This document shows positions 16,248 to 23,936 of a DNA stretch of 36,373 nt, in pieces. Numbering within the stretch: position 1 is the stretch's first letter; the number at the start of each line of letters is the position of its first letter. Below the pieces are notes generated by a model. That model saw nothing but the letters and a program-made list of their open reading frames with translations. It was not told where the DNA came from and did not search any database. The stretch comes from an uncultured Opitutales bacterium. GTDB lineage: Bacteria > Verrucomicrobiota > Verrucomicrobiia > Opitutales > Seribacteraceae. Where the stretch lies: positions 1 to 36,373 of the forward strand of contig CAJQSI010000108.1 of assembly GCA_905612515.1 (NCBI GenBank). Direction: 5' to 3'. The position numbers and the translations under genes were made by a program.

Positions 16248-16832
16248 ATGGGGGTGAACACGCTAGTTATTTTAGGCAATGATAAAATTTCAAGTAGCGC
16301 GCTGATTCATATCAAGCTTAAGGAAGACACAAAGGTCGTCATTGATCGCTCAACAAACATAAAAAGAATACTTAAGTTATTGAAGCGTAGGAGTCTGTCT
16401 CCTTTCCTTTTATGTGAGATGGCACTCTGCGAAATATCCAGAAGCGGTAAATCCCCAAGCAGGAAATATGATTCAATCTACAAAAATCAGGATTTAATAA
16501 ATGAAGTTAAAAAAAATTCTCCTGAAAGAATCATATTATTTCGTGCGGGATTAATTATTAACAAAGATGTAATTTCATTAGGTGTTCCATTATTGAACTT
16601 ACATTGTGCAAGAATACCAGAATTTGGAGGCATAGGATCGATTGCAAAGGCTTTAAAAAATAAATCATTCGAGCAAGAAGCAACTTTGCACAGGGTATCT
16701 GTAAAAATAGACGAAGGAGAGGTGATTGACACGGAAAAATTTACTTTAAACCCTAATGCAAGCTATTGTGAAAACGAAACAATATCATATAATGCGGGGA
16801 TTAGGTTGCTTAAAAGAATAGTCGAGCAATAA
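16248..16832 (+). CDS. Sugar N-formyltransferase-like protein
   Basis: A protein of about 194 residues related to the formyltransferase N-terminal domain (PF00551), which moves a formyl group from N10-formyl-tetrahydrofolate to an amine. Counting from 16248, L-N-L-H places the catalytic Asn117 and His119, and K-I-D-E-G-E-V-I-D supplies the later aspartate. G-G-I-G-S-I-A-K-A-L and A-T-L-H-R-V are the usual surrounding blocks. The initiating-tRNA-binding C-terminal domain of Fmt is absent, so an amino-sugar acceptor is more likely. Starts at 16206 (GTG), 16248 (ATG) and 16254 (GTG) are possible; 16248 gives a clean first beta strand. It is much richer in A and T than its neighbours and sits between a truncated gene and a duplicated wzx start, so recent transfer is likely. 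Confidence 0.75.
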   Translation: MGVNTLVILGNDKISSSALIHIKLKEDTKVVIDRSTNIKRILKLLKRRSLSPFLLCEMALCEISRSGKSPSRKYDSIYKNQDLINEVKKNSPERIILFRAGLIINKDVISLGVPLLNLHCARIPEFGGIGSIAKALKNKSFEQEATLHRVSVKIDEGEVIDTEKFTLNPNASYCENETISYNAGIRLLKRIVEQ

Positions 16833-16861
16833 GCTTTTAGTTAGAGACACTGGGAGAAAAG

Positions 16862-16960
16862 TCTCGCTTTCAACAATTGAGAAAAGATTCAGCAATTTAC
16901 GGCATTGTCAGCTTTCACGGGAAGAGCATACATAGGCTACTTACTTCCGGCTATCTGCCA
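16862..16960 (+). pseudogene. Decayed copy of the 5' end of wzx
   Basis: Bases 16862-16902 align with 17118-17158 at the start of the downstream flippase gene, with 30 of 41 positions identical by hand count. Translated, S-R-F-Q-Q-L-R-K-D-S-A-I-Y-G matches S-R-F-P-Q-L-A-K-D-S-V-I-Y-G. Similarity continues weakly through a G-K-S / A-K-S segment to about 16960 and is then lost. The start codon position reads AAG instead of GTG. I read it as the leftover start of another wzx allele, not as a gene. Confidence 0.7.
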
Positions 16961-17114
16961 AGGTGGTCTAGGGTGAATGCCGCAATGAACCCTTGCTGCC
17001 ACTCTACTGTTCCACTCTCTTCCACAAGAGGTGAAGGTCGTTGGCAAGTTTACCGATCAAATTCGTGAGTATGCTTATATCCAGTGGACCGTTTGACAGG
17101 ATCTTGATTTTTGG

Positions 17115-18566
17115 GTGAGTCGTTTTCCGCAACTGGCAAAAGATTCGGTAATCTACGGATTCGGCGGTGTTCTCGCGAAGAGCGTCAGTTTCTTCCTGTT
17201 GCCTGTCTATACCCGTATCTTCGAGCCAGCCGACTATGGGACCATCGAAATGCTCACGGTCATCGTGGGCTTGTTTTCGGCTATTCTGGGAATGGGTATG
17301 GACTCGGCCCAATCCTTTTACTTTTTCAAGCAAAAGCAGCAAGGATTGCAGGAACAGATCCGAGTGGTATCGGCCATTCTCCAATGGCGGCTACTTTGGG
17401 GAAGCATTATCGTGATCGTGGCTACTCTCGGTTCTCCTTTAATCAACACCGCTTTTTTCGAGGGTGAACTCGATCCGGTATATTTTGCAATCGCTTTTTG
17501 TGGTGCTCTATTTTCGCAGGTGATGAGTCAGAGTGCGGAGGTGTTTCGTCTGCTCTACCGTCCTTGGGCTTTTATATCGATAACTTTGGGGCAATCTCTT
17601 GCTGCGGCTACCCTGATATTGTACTTCGTGCTCGTGTACGATCAAGGAATTTTCGGCTTCTTTCTGGGTGGGTCTATCGCTTCATTAGTGATGGCTATCC
17701 TTGGTTGGGTTTTTATTCGTGAATACGTCGATTTCAAGCGGTTTCACATCGACTGGTGGCCCAGACTGCTCAAATTCGGTGTCCCTCTGCTTCCGGCGGG
17801 TATAGCGATGTACCTGATGAATGCGACCGACCGTTGGTTCGTGCAGCATTACCACGGCCCGGAGGCACTGGGCCTTTATGCGGTCGGAGCCAAGTTTGCG
17901 ATGTTGACGGCCTTGGCAGTGGAAACCTTCCGCAAAGCGTGGTGGCCAATTGCCATGGATGCCATGCACGGAGAAGACGGACCTGAAACCTTTCGCACTA
18001 TCGCCCGATTCTACCTTGGTTTCGGTGCGGCGGGGGTCGTCTATTTGACCTTTCTATCGCCATGGTTGGTTTCTACTTTTGCCGCTCCGGCTTATGTTTC
18101 CGCTTGGCCTATTGTGGGAATACTGGCTTGGCAATCTCTGTTTTACGGTTTCTACTTGGTGGTTTCGGGTGGGATCTGGAAGGCAGAGAAGACTTGGTTG
18201 GCGCCCATCATTATGGGGGTTGCGGCTTTAATAAACCTCGGATTGAATTTCCTTTGGGTTCCTGCATACGGCGGGAAGGGGGCTGCGTTAGCCACATCGA
18301 TAACATTCGGTGTCTGGTGCTTGGTTACTTTATTTGTTAGCCAAAGGCTTTGGCGGGTGCCTTTTCAGTTTTGGATCATGTCTTTTCAGGTTTTGCTTGG
18401 AGTAGTTGTGACCGTTTGGCTTCTGATGCTTTCCACAGGCACCGATTCTTTTGCTATCACTTTTATAGCAGTTCACATTGTAGTCCTCCTCTTATTTCTT
18501 TCTTCTGCCGACACGAGCCTAATGAAGAAATTTCTTGGTGATTTGGCAACTAAATGGAACGACTGA
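17115..18566 (+). CDS. wzx: Wzx-type oligosaccharide flippase
   Basis: A 483-residue polytopic protein of the MOP/PST exporter superfamily, which flips undecaprenyl-linked repeat units across the inner membrane. About 12-14 hydrophobic segments span the length. The N-terminus V-I-Y-G-F-G-G-V-L-A-K with L-L-P-V-Y-T-R-I-F-E-P-A-D-Y-G is the standard opening of this family, and L-L-K-F-G-V-P-L-L-P-A-G near residue 220 opens the second half, followed by D-R-W-F-V. The GTG start at 17115 fits the alignment with the decayed upstream copy. Its end overlaps the start of the next membrane protein by 13 bases, so both are coupled. Wzx-dependent export implies a Wzy-type polymerase, for which the next gene is the candidate. 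Confidence 0.92.
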   Translation: MSRFPQLAKDSVIYGFGGVLAKSVSFFLLPVYTRIFEPADYGTIEMLTVIVGLFSAILGMGMDSAQSFYFFKQKQQGLQEQIRVVSAILQWRLLWGSIIVIVATLGSPLINTAFFEGELDPVYFAIAFCGALFSQVMSQSAEVFRLLYRPWAFISITLGQSLAAATLILYFVLVYDQGIFGFFLGGSIASLVMAILGWVFIREYVDFKRFHIDWWPRLLKFGVPLLPAGIAMYLMNATDRWFVQHYHGPEALGLYAVGAKFAMLTALAVETFRKAWWPIAMDAMHGEDGPETFRTIARFYLGFGAAGVVYLTFLSPWLVSTFAAPAYVSAWPIVGILAWQSLFYGFYLVVSGGIWKAEKTWLAPIIMGVAALINLGLNFLWVPAYGGKGAALATSITFGVWCLVTLFVSQRLWRVPFQFWIMSFQVLLGVVVTVWLLMLSTGTDSFAITFIAVHIVVLLLFLSSADTSLMKKFLGDLATKWND

Positions 18567-20134
18567 GCAGGTTCATAGGTAAACACGGAATGGCGGCACT
18601 CCTTCGCCTCCCCCTCTATCCCTTCATCTCACTATTTTGGGGTCCAGTGCGCCTTTTTACGACTTTATGGAATTCACGGATTTTGCTCAGGGGGAAATGG
18701 TCTGAATATCTAATGTATCGTCCATATCAGGGCATCAGCTTTTTGTTTTATTGGACACAGGCACTTAATCTGAAGCGTTTCGGACGTGATGGAATTAGCC
18801 CATTGGTCGGGCTTGGAAACTTTAACTTGTCGGCTTGGTGGCACTTGTCTCTTCCTTCCAGTTACTTGTTTCGAAAAGCTGGGTCTGTTCTTGCTCCTGC
18901 ATCCATGTTCTCATGGTGGGTGATGCATGGGTTGTGGATCTCCAATCCCTTGACAAATGCACCATTGCCTTGGTGGTTTCTGGTTATGGTTCTGATTCTC
19001 ATCAGTTCCACTTTTTTCGCAGGTGCTTTTGTATTCCTCAACTATAATGCCTTGGGTTGGCTGTTCTTTCCCTTGGGTCTTTGGGGAATGGAAACGGGAA
19101 ATTACTTGGTCGCGGGATTCGCATGGTTAGGTGCGAGCTTTGGCAGTTTCACGGTAGTATTTATCGCCAGTTATCTTTCTTTGGTTTCTGCGATCCGATT
19201 GGAAACGTTTCTGCCTTTGCTTGCCCTTATTCCTGCACTCTTGAAATTATCTACTCACTTTTTTCATCTTACTAAAGGAAGCTTTTTTTCATCCCTTATT
19301 AAGATTGCTAAATTAATTGGTCTGGTGGATCAAAATGCCAAGTACCGACGGTCAAAAACAGGTAATTCCATCGGATTTTTCTATTTCCTTTTTCTCTACT
19401 TTCAATTCTCTGTTGTTTACTTCTGGGTAACGCAGGAAATTCATTGGTTGTTTTGCGGCGGCATTGTTCTATACCTTGTAAACAGATTTGTCGCCCGTTT
19501 CGCTGACGACCAAAGCCTTTACCTTACTATGTTTAGTTTGGCATGCATGATAACCTTGCAAACATCGGATCTCTTGCTCTTGGCGTCTTTTTGGTTGGTT
19601 GTGTCGCCCTTGCCCGCATTATTGGGTGATGTGACCCAAGGGAGTCCGCTCGACGCTCCTCCTGCCTTGAAGCCATTCCGGGTACAGGCGATTATCGATA
19701 AAATGTCGCGTTTTCTTAAACCCGTGAGATCGAAGGATAGGGTGCTTATGGCGTTTAGCGACCCGAAAGGTTCCTACGAGAAGCTTTTTGATGGTTATCG
19801 CAGGTTGCTTGAAGTCCCCTGTTACATAGGATCTTCGCGAGGCTTTCACTTTTTTCCGGATTGGTATGCTGTTTCCGAAACCAATTATGAGGGGGCCCCT
19901 GATCTTTGGGGGCGTGCCCCGAGCGAGGTTTCCGCAAATCTCAAGCGATGGGAAGCTTCTTATGCCATAGTATACCAAGATTCCGGCACTGAACTTGATA
20001 CGCAGTGGGAACGAAACGGATACAAGACAATAGCCGAATTGGATTGGGAGGATTGCCGGGACGATTTGATGGGTGGCATCCCCTGCGAAATGGGGAAACC
20101 TGTCCCAAAGTGGTGGTTACTTGAGAATGGATAG
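18554..20134 (+). CDS. Polytopic membrane protein, candidate Wzy polymerase or GT-C enzyme
   Basis: A 526-residue membrane protein not assigned to a family with confidence. About ten hydrophobic segments lie between residues 15 and 355. From about residue 365 a soluble C-terminal domain of about 160 residues follows (F-R-V-Q-A-I-I-D-K ... Y-A-I-V-Y-Q-D-S-G-T-E ... G-Y-K-T-I-A-E-L-D-W). Its late Y-A-I-V-Y ... N-G-Y-K-T-I layout recalls the periplasmic domains of GT-C glycosyltransferases. Placement directly after and overlapping wzx makes it the best O-antigen polymerase candidate here. Wzy proteins rarely carry such a large soluble tail, so a GT-C glycosyltransferase is the main alternative. 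The following 126-base gap contains short inverted repeats but no T-run. Confidence 0.6.
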   Translation: MERLSRFIGKHGMAALLRLPLYPFISLFWGPVRLFTTLWNSRILLRGKWSEYLMYRPYQGISFLFYWTQALNLKRFGRDGISPLVGLGNFNLSAWWHLSLPSSYLFRKAGSVLAPASMFSWWVMHGLWISNPLTNAPLPWWFLVMVLILISSTFFAGAFVFLNYNALGWLFFPLGLWGMETGNYLVAGFAWLGASFGSFTVVFIASYLSLVSAIRLETFLPLLALIPALLKLSTHFFHLTKGSFFSSLIKIAKLIGLVDQNAKYRRSKTGNSIGFFYFLFLYFQFSVVYFWVTQEIHWLFCGGIVLYLVNRFVARFADDQSLYLTMFSLACMITLQTSDLLLLASFWLVVSPLPALLGDVTQGSPLDAPPALKPFRVQAIIDKMSRFLKPVRSKDRVLMAFSDPKGSYEKLFDGYRRLLEVPCYIGSSRGFHFFPDWYAVSETNYEGAPDLWGRAPSEVSANLKRWEASYAIVYQDSGTELDTQWERNGYKTIAELDWEDCRDDLMGGIPCEMGKPVPKWWLLENG

Positions 20135-20260
20135 GATTAGGGTGATGACACCCTGTCGAAGGATTCGTGCCGTCGAATCGAATGCATCGCTTGGTTCCTG
20201 CCTCGAAGCTCTTCTTTTCAACCATTTTTTAAACAAATCTCTGGGGTGACATAACTTGAG

Positions 20261-21406
20261 TTGAGTACTGTAGTTCATCTTTTTCTTTCACCCTGTACGC
20301 ATGAGTCCCGAATGTTCAAGGAGGTTTCTAGCACAATCGCGGCAGGAGTATCCGACAAGGTTGTAATGGTCGGCCTTTTGAGTGATGGGCTAAAGGAGCG
20401 AGAGTCTCATTGCCATTCGAGTGAGATCTGGCGTGTCCGGGTCTGGAGCCGTTTCCTCCCTAAATTCTTATTTGTACAAGCCTTTAAATATCTGGAGTGG
20501 TGCGGTCGGATAATTTGTAGGTTTTGGCGTCAAGATATTCGAGTGCTTCATGCACACAGTCTAAACGCTCTCCCAGTCTCAGTGGTCCTGAAGTTTTTTA
20601 CGGGAGCAAAGCTAGTATATGATGCACACGAACTGGAGATTGAACGTAATGGGTTAGAGGGCATACGGAAAAAAATCAGCCAAGTGGTAGAACTCTTTTG
20701 TCTCAGGTTTGCCGATGGCGTTATTGTGGTAAGCGATTCAATCGCTGAATTTTATCGGGAACAATACAAATCAGTTTGCCCTGTCGTGGTGCGAAATATT
20801 CCCGCAAAAGCATTGTTGACTAGGCATAAGGAAATCTCTCTCAGGCAGGAACTCTCGTTGAACGAAGACGATCTCATATTTCTTTATCTTGGGGTTTTGG
20901 CAAGAGGCAGAGGTATTCCAGAGATGGTTCGAGCGTTTGAGGGTCATGGCGGCAAGTCTCATATTGTTTTCATGGGTGAAGGGGAACTCTCTAATGAAAT
21001 AAAAGAAAGCCAACAGAAAAGCTCAAGAATCCATCTCATTCCGCCAGTGTCCCCATCGGATGTTTTGGCATGTGCATCGGAGGCCGATATCGGATGTTGT
21101 TTGATCGATGATATTTGTTTGAGCTATAGGTATTCTTTACCAAACAAACTTTTCGAGTACCTTTTTGCCGGGGTCCCAGTATTAATCAACGATTTGCCCG
21201 AACAGAGAAAAATAATTGAGAAGTTTGATTGTGGCTGGGTTCTCCCAATTGGAGAATCATGTATATCTGAGTTTTTAACTAACATTACTGTCCGGCAGAT
21301 TGAATCAAAAAAAGATGGTGTCGCTCACGCCCGGCAGTCTTTTGATTGGTCACATGAGGAAAAACGGCTGCTCTCTCTTTATCGTTCGATTTCTCCAGTC
21401 CCTTAA
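20261..21406 (+). CDS. Family 4 glycosyltransferase
   Basis: A 381-residue GT-B retaining glycosyltransferase (GT4). The N-terminal domain contains L-V-Y-D-A-H-E-L-E, and the C-terminal donor domain has L-Y-L-G-V-L-A-R-G-R-G-I and S-L-P-N-K-L-F-E-Y-L-F-A-G-V-P-V, where the glutamate is the nucleotide-sugar ligand. The start is TTG at 20261; an in-frame TAA at 20252-20254 blocks anything longer and no better start lies nearby. It is a clear paralogue of the gene at 23933 (shared C-L-S-Y-R-Y-x-L-P-N-K-L-F-E-Y block), and the two flank the hisH-hisF-amidotransferase module. It likely adds one sugar of the repeat unit. Confidence 0.87.
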   Translation: MSTVVHLFLSPCTHESRMFKEVSSTIAAGVSDKVVMVGLLSDGLKERESHCHSSEIWRVRVWSRFLPKFLFVQAFKYLEWCGRIICRFWRQDIRVLHAHSLNALPVSVVLKFFTGAKLVYDAHELEIERNGLEGIRKKISQVVELFCLRFADGVIVVSDSIAEFYREQYKSVCPVVVRNIPAKALLTRHKEISLRQELSLNEDDLIFLYLGVLARGRGIPEMVRAFEGHGGKSHIVFMGEGELSNEIKESQQKSSRIHLIPPVSPSDVLACASEADIGCCLIDDICLSYRYSLPNKLFEYLFAGVPVLINDLPEQRKIIEKFDCGWVLPIGESCISEFLTNITVRQIESKKDGVAHARQSFDWSHEEKRLLSLYRSISPVP

Positions 21407-21412
21407 TTTGAA

Positions 21413-22048
21413 ATGACGCAAATTCAAGTTGTTGATTATGGGATGGGTAATCTCGGATCAATTGTTAACATGATCAAGCATGTAGGAGGGAACTCTTTAG
21501 TTTGTTCCGACCCCCAATCGATTCGGGATGGGGAAGCAATCATTCTGCCAGGCGTCGGACATTTTGGTGAGGCCATGAAGCGTTTGCGCAAGAGCGGTTG
21601 GGAAGAATCTTTAAACGAATCACGCGAGCGTGGTGCGTGGATTTTGGGGATTTGCCTAGGTATGCAGTTGATGACGCGTTTCAGCGAAGAAGGGGGGACC
21701 GAGGGATTAGGCTGGTTTCCTTTTGATACGGTTCGATTTCCGGATCAAGGTTCGGATGGTAAACGGATCTTGGTTCCTCACATGGGATGGAACTTTGCCG
21801 AACACGGACCTCAGCAATTTGATGGCTGGCGAGAGTCTGAGGATTCCCCCCGTTTTTACTTCGTGCACTCTTACCGAGTCGATGGTCCTGAGGATCCATC
21901 TTGTTTTTCCCTGACCGAATATTGTGGTGTGCCTTTCGCTTCCGGCATTCGTGACAATCGTGTAATGGGGGTGCAATTTCATCCCGAGAAAAGCCATGGC
22001 TATGGCATGAAGTTCTTTGAATGGTTTCTTCAGATGACAGAAGATTGA
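21413..22048 (+). CDS. hisH: HisH-type glutamine amidotransferase for amidino-sugar synthesis
   Basis: A 211-residue class I glutamine amidotransferase of the HisH family. The nucleophile is Cys81 in G-I-C-L-G-M-Q and the partner residues are His190 and Glu192 in Q-F-H-P-E-K-S; the oxyanion-side G-V-G-H-F is at 47-51. It releases ammonia from glutamine for a partner synthase. No other histidine genes are nearby. The next genes are a HisF variant and an N-acetyl sugar amidotransferase, the trio known from P. aeruginosa O5 LPS, where ammonia is used to turn an acetamido into an acetamidino group. That role is therefore favoured over histidine synthesis. It overlaps hisF by one base (TGATG). Confidence 0.9.
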   Translation: MTQIQVVDYGMGNLGSIVNMIKHVGGNSLVCSDPQSIRDGEAIILPGVGHFGEAMKRLRKSGWEESLNESRERGAWILGICLGMQLMTRFSEEGGTEGLGWFPFDTVRFPDQGSDGKRILVPHMGWNFAEHGPQQFDGWRESEDSPRFYFVHSYRVDGPEDPSCFSLTEYCGVPFASGIRDNRVMGVQFHPEKSHGYGMKFFEWFLQMTED

Positions 22049-22803
22049 TGCGTCCGCGAATTATACCGACATTGACCGTGAGTTTAGAGGGGCTCTACCG
22101 CACTATAGCTTTTCGTAAACCGTCCTATGTCGGCGATCCTCTGAATGCACTACGCATCTTCAACGAGAAAGAAGTGGATGAATTGTGCGTTCTGGACATA
22201 GGTCCACCTGCCAAGGATTTTTCCGACCGCCTTCTCTTTTTTTCCGATCTAGCGAAAGAGGCCTTTATGCCCTTGTCTCTGGGAGGTCATCTGACTTCTC
22301 TGTCACAGATGGAGGCCGTCTTTCGTGCGGGTTATGAGAAAGTAGTCCTTAATACTGCGGCAGTGGACACACCAGACTTGGTGCGAGAAGCTTCTTCAGT
22401 ATTCGGGAGGCAGAGCGTTGTTGTATCTATCGATGTGGATAGTTCTTGGCTCGGGGGTGAGCGAGTACGGACGAATCGTGGTCAAAAGGCCACCGGTCTT
22501 GATCCAGTGGAGTGGGCGAAGCGATGCGAAGCTCTTGGTGCAGGTGAGCTTCTGATTCGTTCCATTCCTCGGGATGGACATATGAAAGGAGTTGACCTTG
22601 GATTAGTCAAAAGGGTGTCTGCCGCGGTGACTGTTCCCGTGGTTGCAGTTGGAGGCGCTGGCTGTTTCGAGCACTTGAGGGAAGCCTTGCAAGCAGGTGC
22701 CCACGCAGTGGCGGCAGGAAGTTTATTTGTCTATCAAGGGCCACGTCGGGCAGTATTGATCAATTATCCGGAATCTCAGGAAATCGAAAGCTTGGCTGCA
22801 TGA
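22048..22803 (+). CDS. hisF: HisF2/AglZ-type acetamidino modification protein
   Basis: A 251-residue (beta/alpha)8 barrel of the HisF family, starting at the ATG overlapping the hisH stop rather than the in-frame codon at 22021. R-I-I-P-T-L-T-V replaces the C-L-D-V of true HisF, so the catalytic aspartate equivalent to Asp11 is Thr10; the equivalent of Asp130 is kept (Asp129 in V-V-V-S-I-D). Y-V-G-D-P-L-N-A and F-N-E-K-E-V-D-E-L are typical of the LPS-associated HisF2 group. The phosphate-site V-G-G-A-G is intact. It probably channels ammonia from HisH to the sugar amidotransferase downstream rather than cyclising imidazole-glycerol phosphate. It overlaps the next gene by ATGA. Confidence 0.9.
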   Translation: MRPRIIPTLTVSLEGLYRTIAFRKPSYVGDPLNALRIFNEKEVDELCVLDIGPPAKDFSDRLLFFSDLAKEAFMPLSLGGHLTSLSQMEAVFRAGYEKVVLNTAAVDTPDLVREASSVFGRQSVVVSIDVDSSWLGGERVRTNRGQKATGLDPVEWAKRCEALGAGELLIRSIPRDGHMKGVDLGLVKRVSAAVTVPVVAVGGAGCFEHLREALQAGAHAVAAGSLFVYQGPRRAVLINYPESQEIESLAA

Positions 22804-23936
22804 GCATTTACCGAGAGTGTTGTCGTTGTGTAATGGATTCATCCGATCCCTTGATTATTTTGGATGCAGAGGGCCGTTGTAACCATTGTTCGAATGCCCT
22901 TGGGCAATATCATGAGGTTGTCTTTTCTGGCCAAACAGGTCGTCTGCGCATGGAGCAGAGGATTGAAGGAATCCGCAAGCGGAACAGAAGAAGAGAGTTC
23001 GATGCCGTTATTGGTCTTAGCGGTGGTGTAGACAGTTCTTACGCTGCGGTTCAAGCCGCACGGGCTGGACTGAGATTGTTGGCTGTACATTGCGATACTG
23101 GTTGGAATAGCGAGCAAGCCGTGCACAATATTAGAGCTCTTGTGGATAAGCTTGGCATCCACTTGGAAACCGTGGTCGTAGATTGGGAGTCTATGCGCGA
23201 TCTACAGGCAGCTTTTTTTCGTGCGTCGGTTCCAAATTGTGACATCCCGCAAGACCACGCCATTATCGCCGTAATTAATCTGGTAGCTGCAAAAGTTGGA
23301 GTTAAAGACTTTATTTCAGGTGGCAATTTTGCGAGCGAATCCATTCTTCCTCGAACTTGGGGGCATGACGCAAGGGACCTACTCCATCTTAAGGCTATCG
23401 CCAGGCAGTTTGGTTCGGGTGCTTTAAGAGGTTTTCCTCATTTAGGAGCTTTTAGTTCCTATTTCTGGCTCCCTTTCATGCGAGGGGTCCGAACTTATCG
23501 AATTCTTAACGATATCAAATACGACTTAAAGGCTGCCAGACAAGAATTGCAGGATGAATTTGGCTGGAAGGATTATGGTGGGAAGCATCACGAGTCACGC
23601 TTTACACGTTTCTTTCAAGCTTATTACCTTCCTGAGAAATTCGGATTCGACAAGCGGAGGGCCCACCTCTCTAGCCTCGTAGTGGCTAATCAGTTGAATC
23701 GTGAGGAAGCTTGTGAGCAACTTTCTATTCCTTTGTTTGCTCTTCCGCAACTTGCACGTGACAAGGAGTATTTTCTAAAAAAACTGCGGATTTCTGAGGA
23801 TGAATGGGACTCTATCATGAAAGCCCCTCCGCGATCTCACGAAGAATTTCCTAACCTAGCTAAATGGCAGTTGATTAGGACTCGTGTCAAGGAATCCCTT
23901 GAGAGTCGTGGAATCAAAGTTAGAAGGAACAGATGA
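22800..23936 (+). CDS. wbpG: N-acetyl sugar amidotransferase (WbpG/PseA-like)
   Basis: A 378-residue adenine-nucleotide alpha-hydrolase family enzyme. A zinc-ribbon-like set of cysteines lies at 7, 10, 27 and 30 (C-R-C-V-M-D and C-N-H-C). The ATP-binding PP-loop S-G-G-V-D-S-S is at 74-80, and C-D-T-G-W-N follows. It activates the N-acetyl carbonyl of an amino sugar with ATP and replaces the oxygen with ammonia, giving an acetamidino group. ATGA overlaps tie it to hisF upstream and to the GT downstream. Family and context agree well with WbpG of P. aeruginosa O5. The acceptor could also be a pseudaminic- or legionaminic-type sugar, but no such synthesis genes are visible in the window. Confidence 0.9.
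   Translation: MSIYRECCRCVMDSSDPLIILDAEGRCNHCSNALGQYHEVVFSGQTGRLRMEQRIEGIRKRNRRREFDAVIGLSGGVDSSYAAVQAARAGLRLLAVHCDTGWNSEQAVHNIRALVDKLGIHLETVVVDWESMRDLQAAFFRASVPNCDIPQDHAIIAVINLVAAKVGVKDFISGGNFASESILPRTWGHDARDLLHLKAIARQFGSGALRGFPHLGAFSSYFWLPFMRGVRTYRILNDIKYDLKAARQELQDEFGWKDYGGKHHESRFTRFFQAYYLPEKFGFDKRRAHLSSLVVANQLNREEACEQLSIPLFALPQLARDKEYFLKKLRISEDEWDSIMKAPPRSHEEFPNLAKWQLIRTRVKESLESRGIKVRRNR

Noticed and set aside
16877-17068. A 63-codon ORF between the formyltransferase and wzx
   Set aside because: Its first part is a degenerate copy of the wzx N-terminus and the rest matches nothing; it is treated as a remnant.
20139-20179. Short inverted repeats (AGGGTG/CACCCT and GATTCG/CGAATC) as a terminator after the membrane protein
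   Set aside because: The stems are only six base pairs long and no T-run follows.
22021-22047. Upstream start for hisF
   Set aside because: The ATG at 22048 matches the HisF N-terminus directly and forms a TGATG junction with hisH.
21413-22803. hisH and hisF as part of a histidine operon
   Set aside because: No other his genes are near, HisF lacks the Asp11 equivalent, and an N-acetyl sugar amidotransferase follows with overlap.
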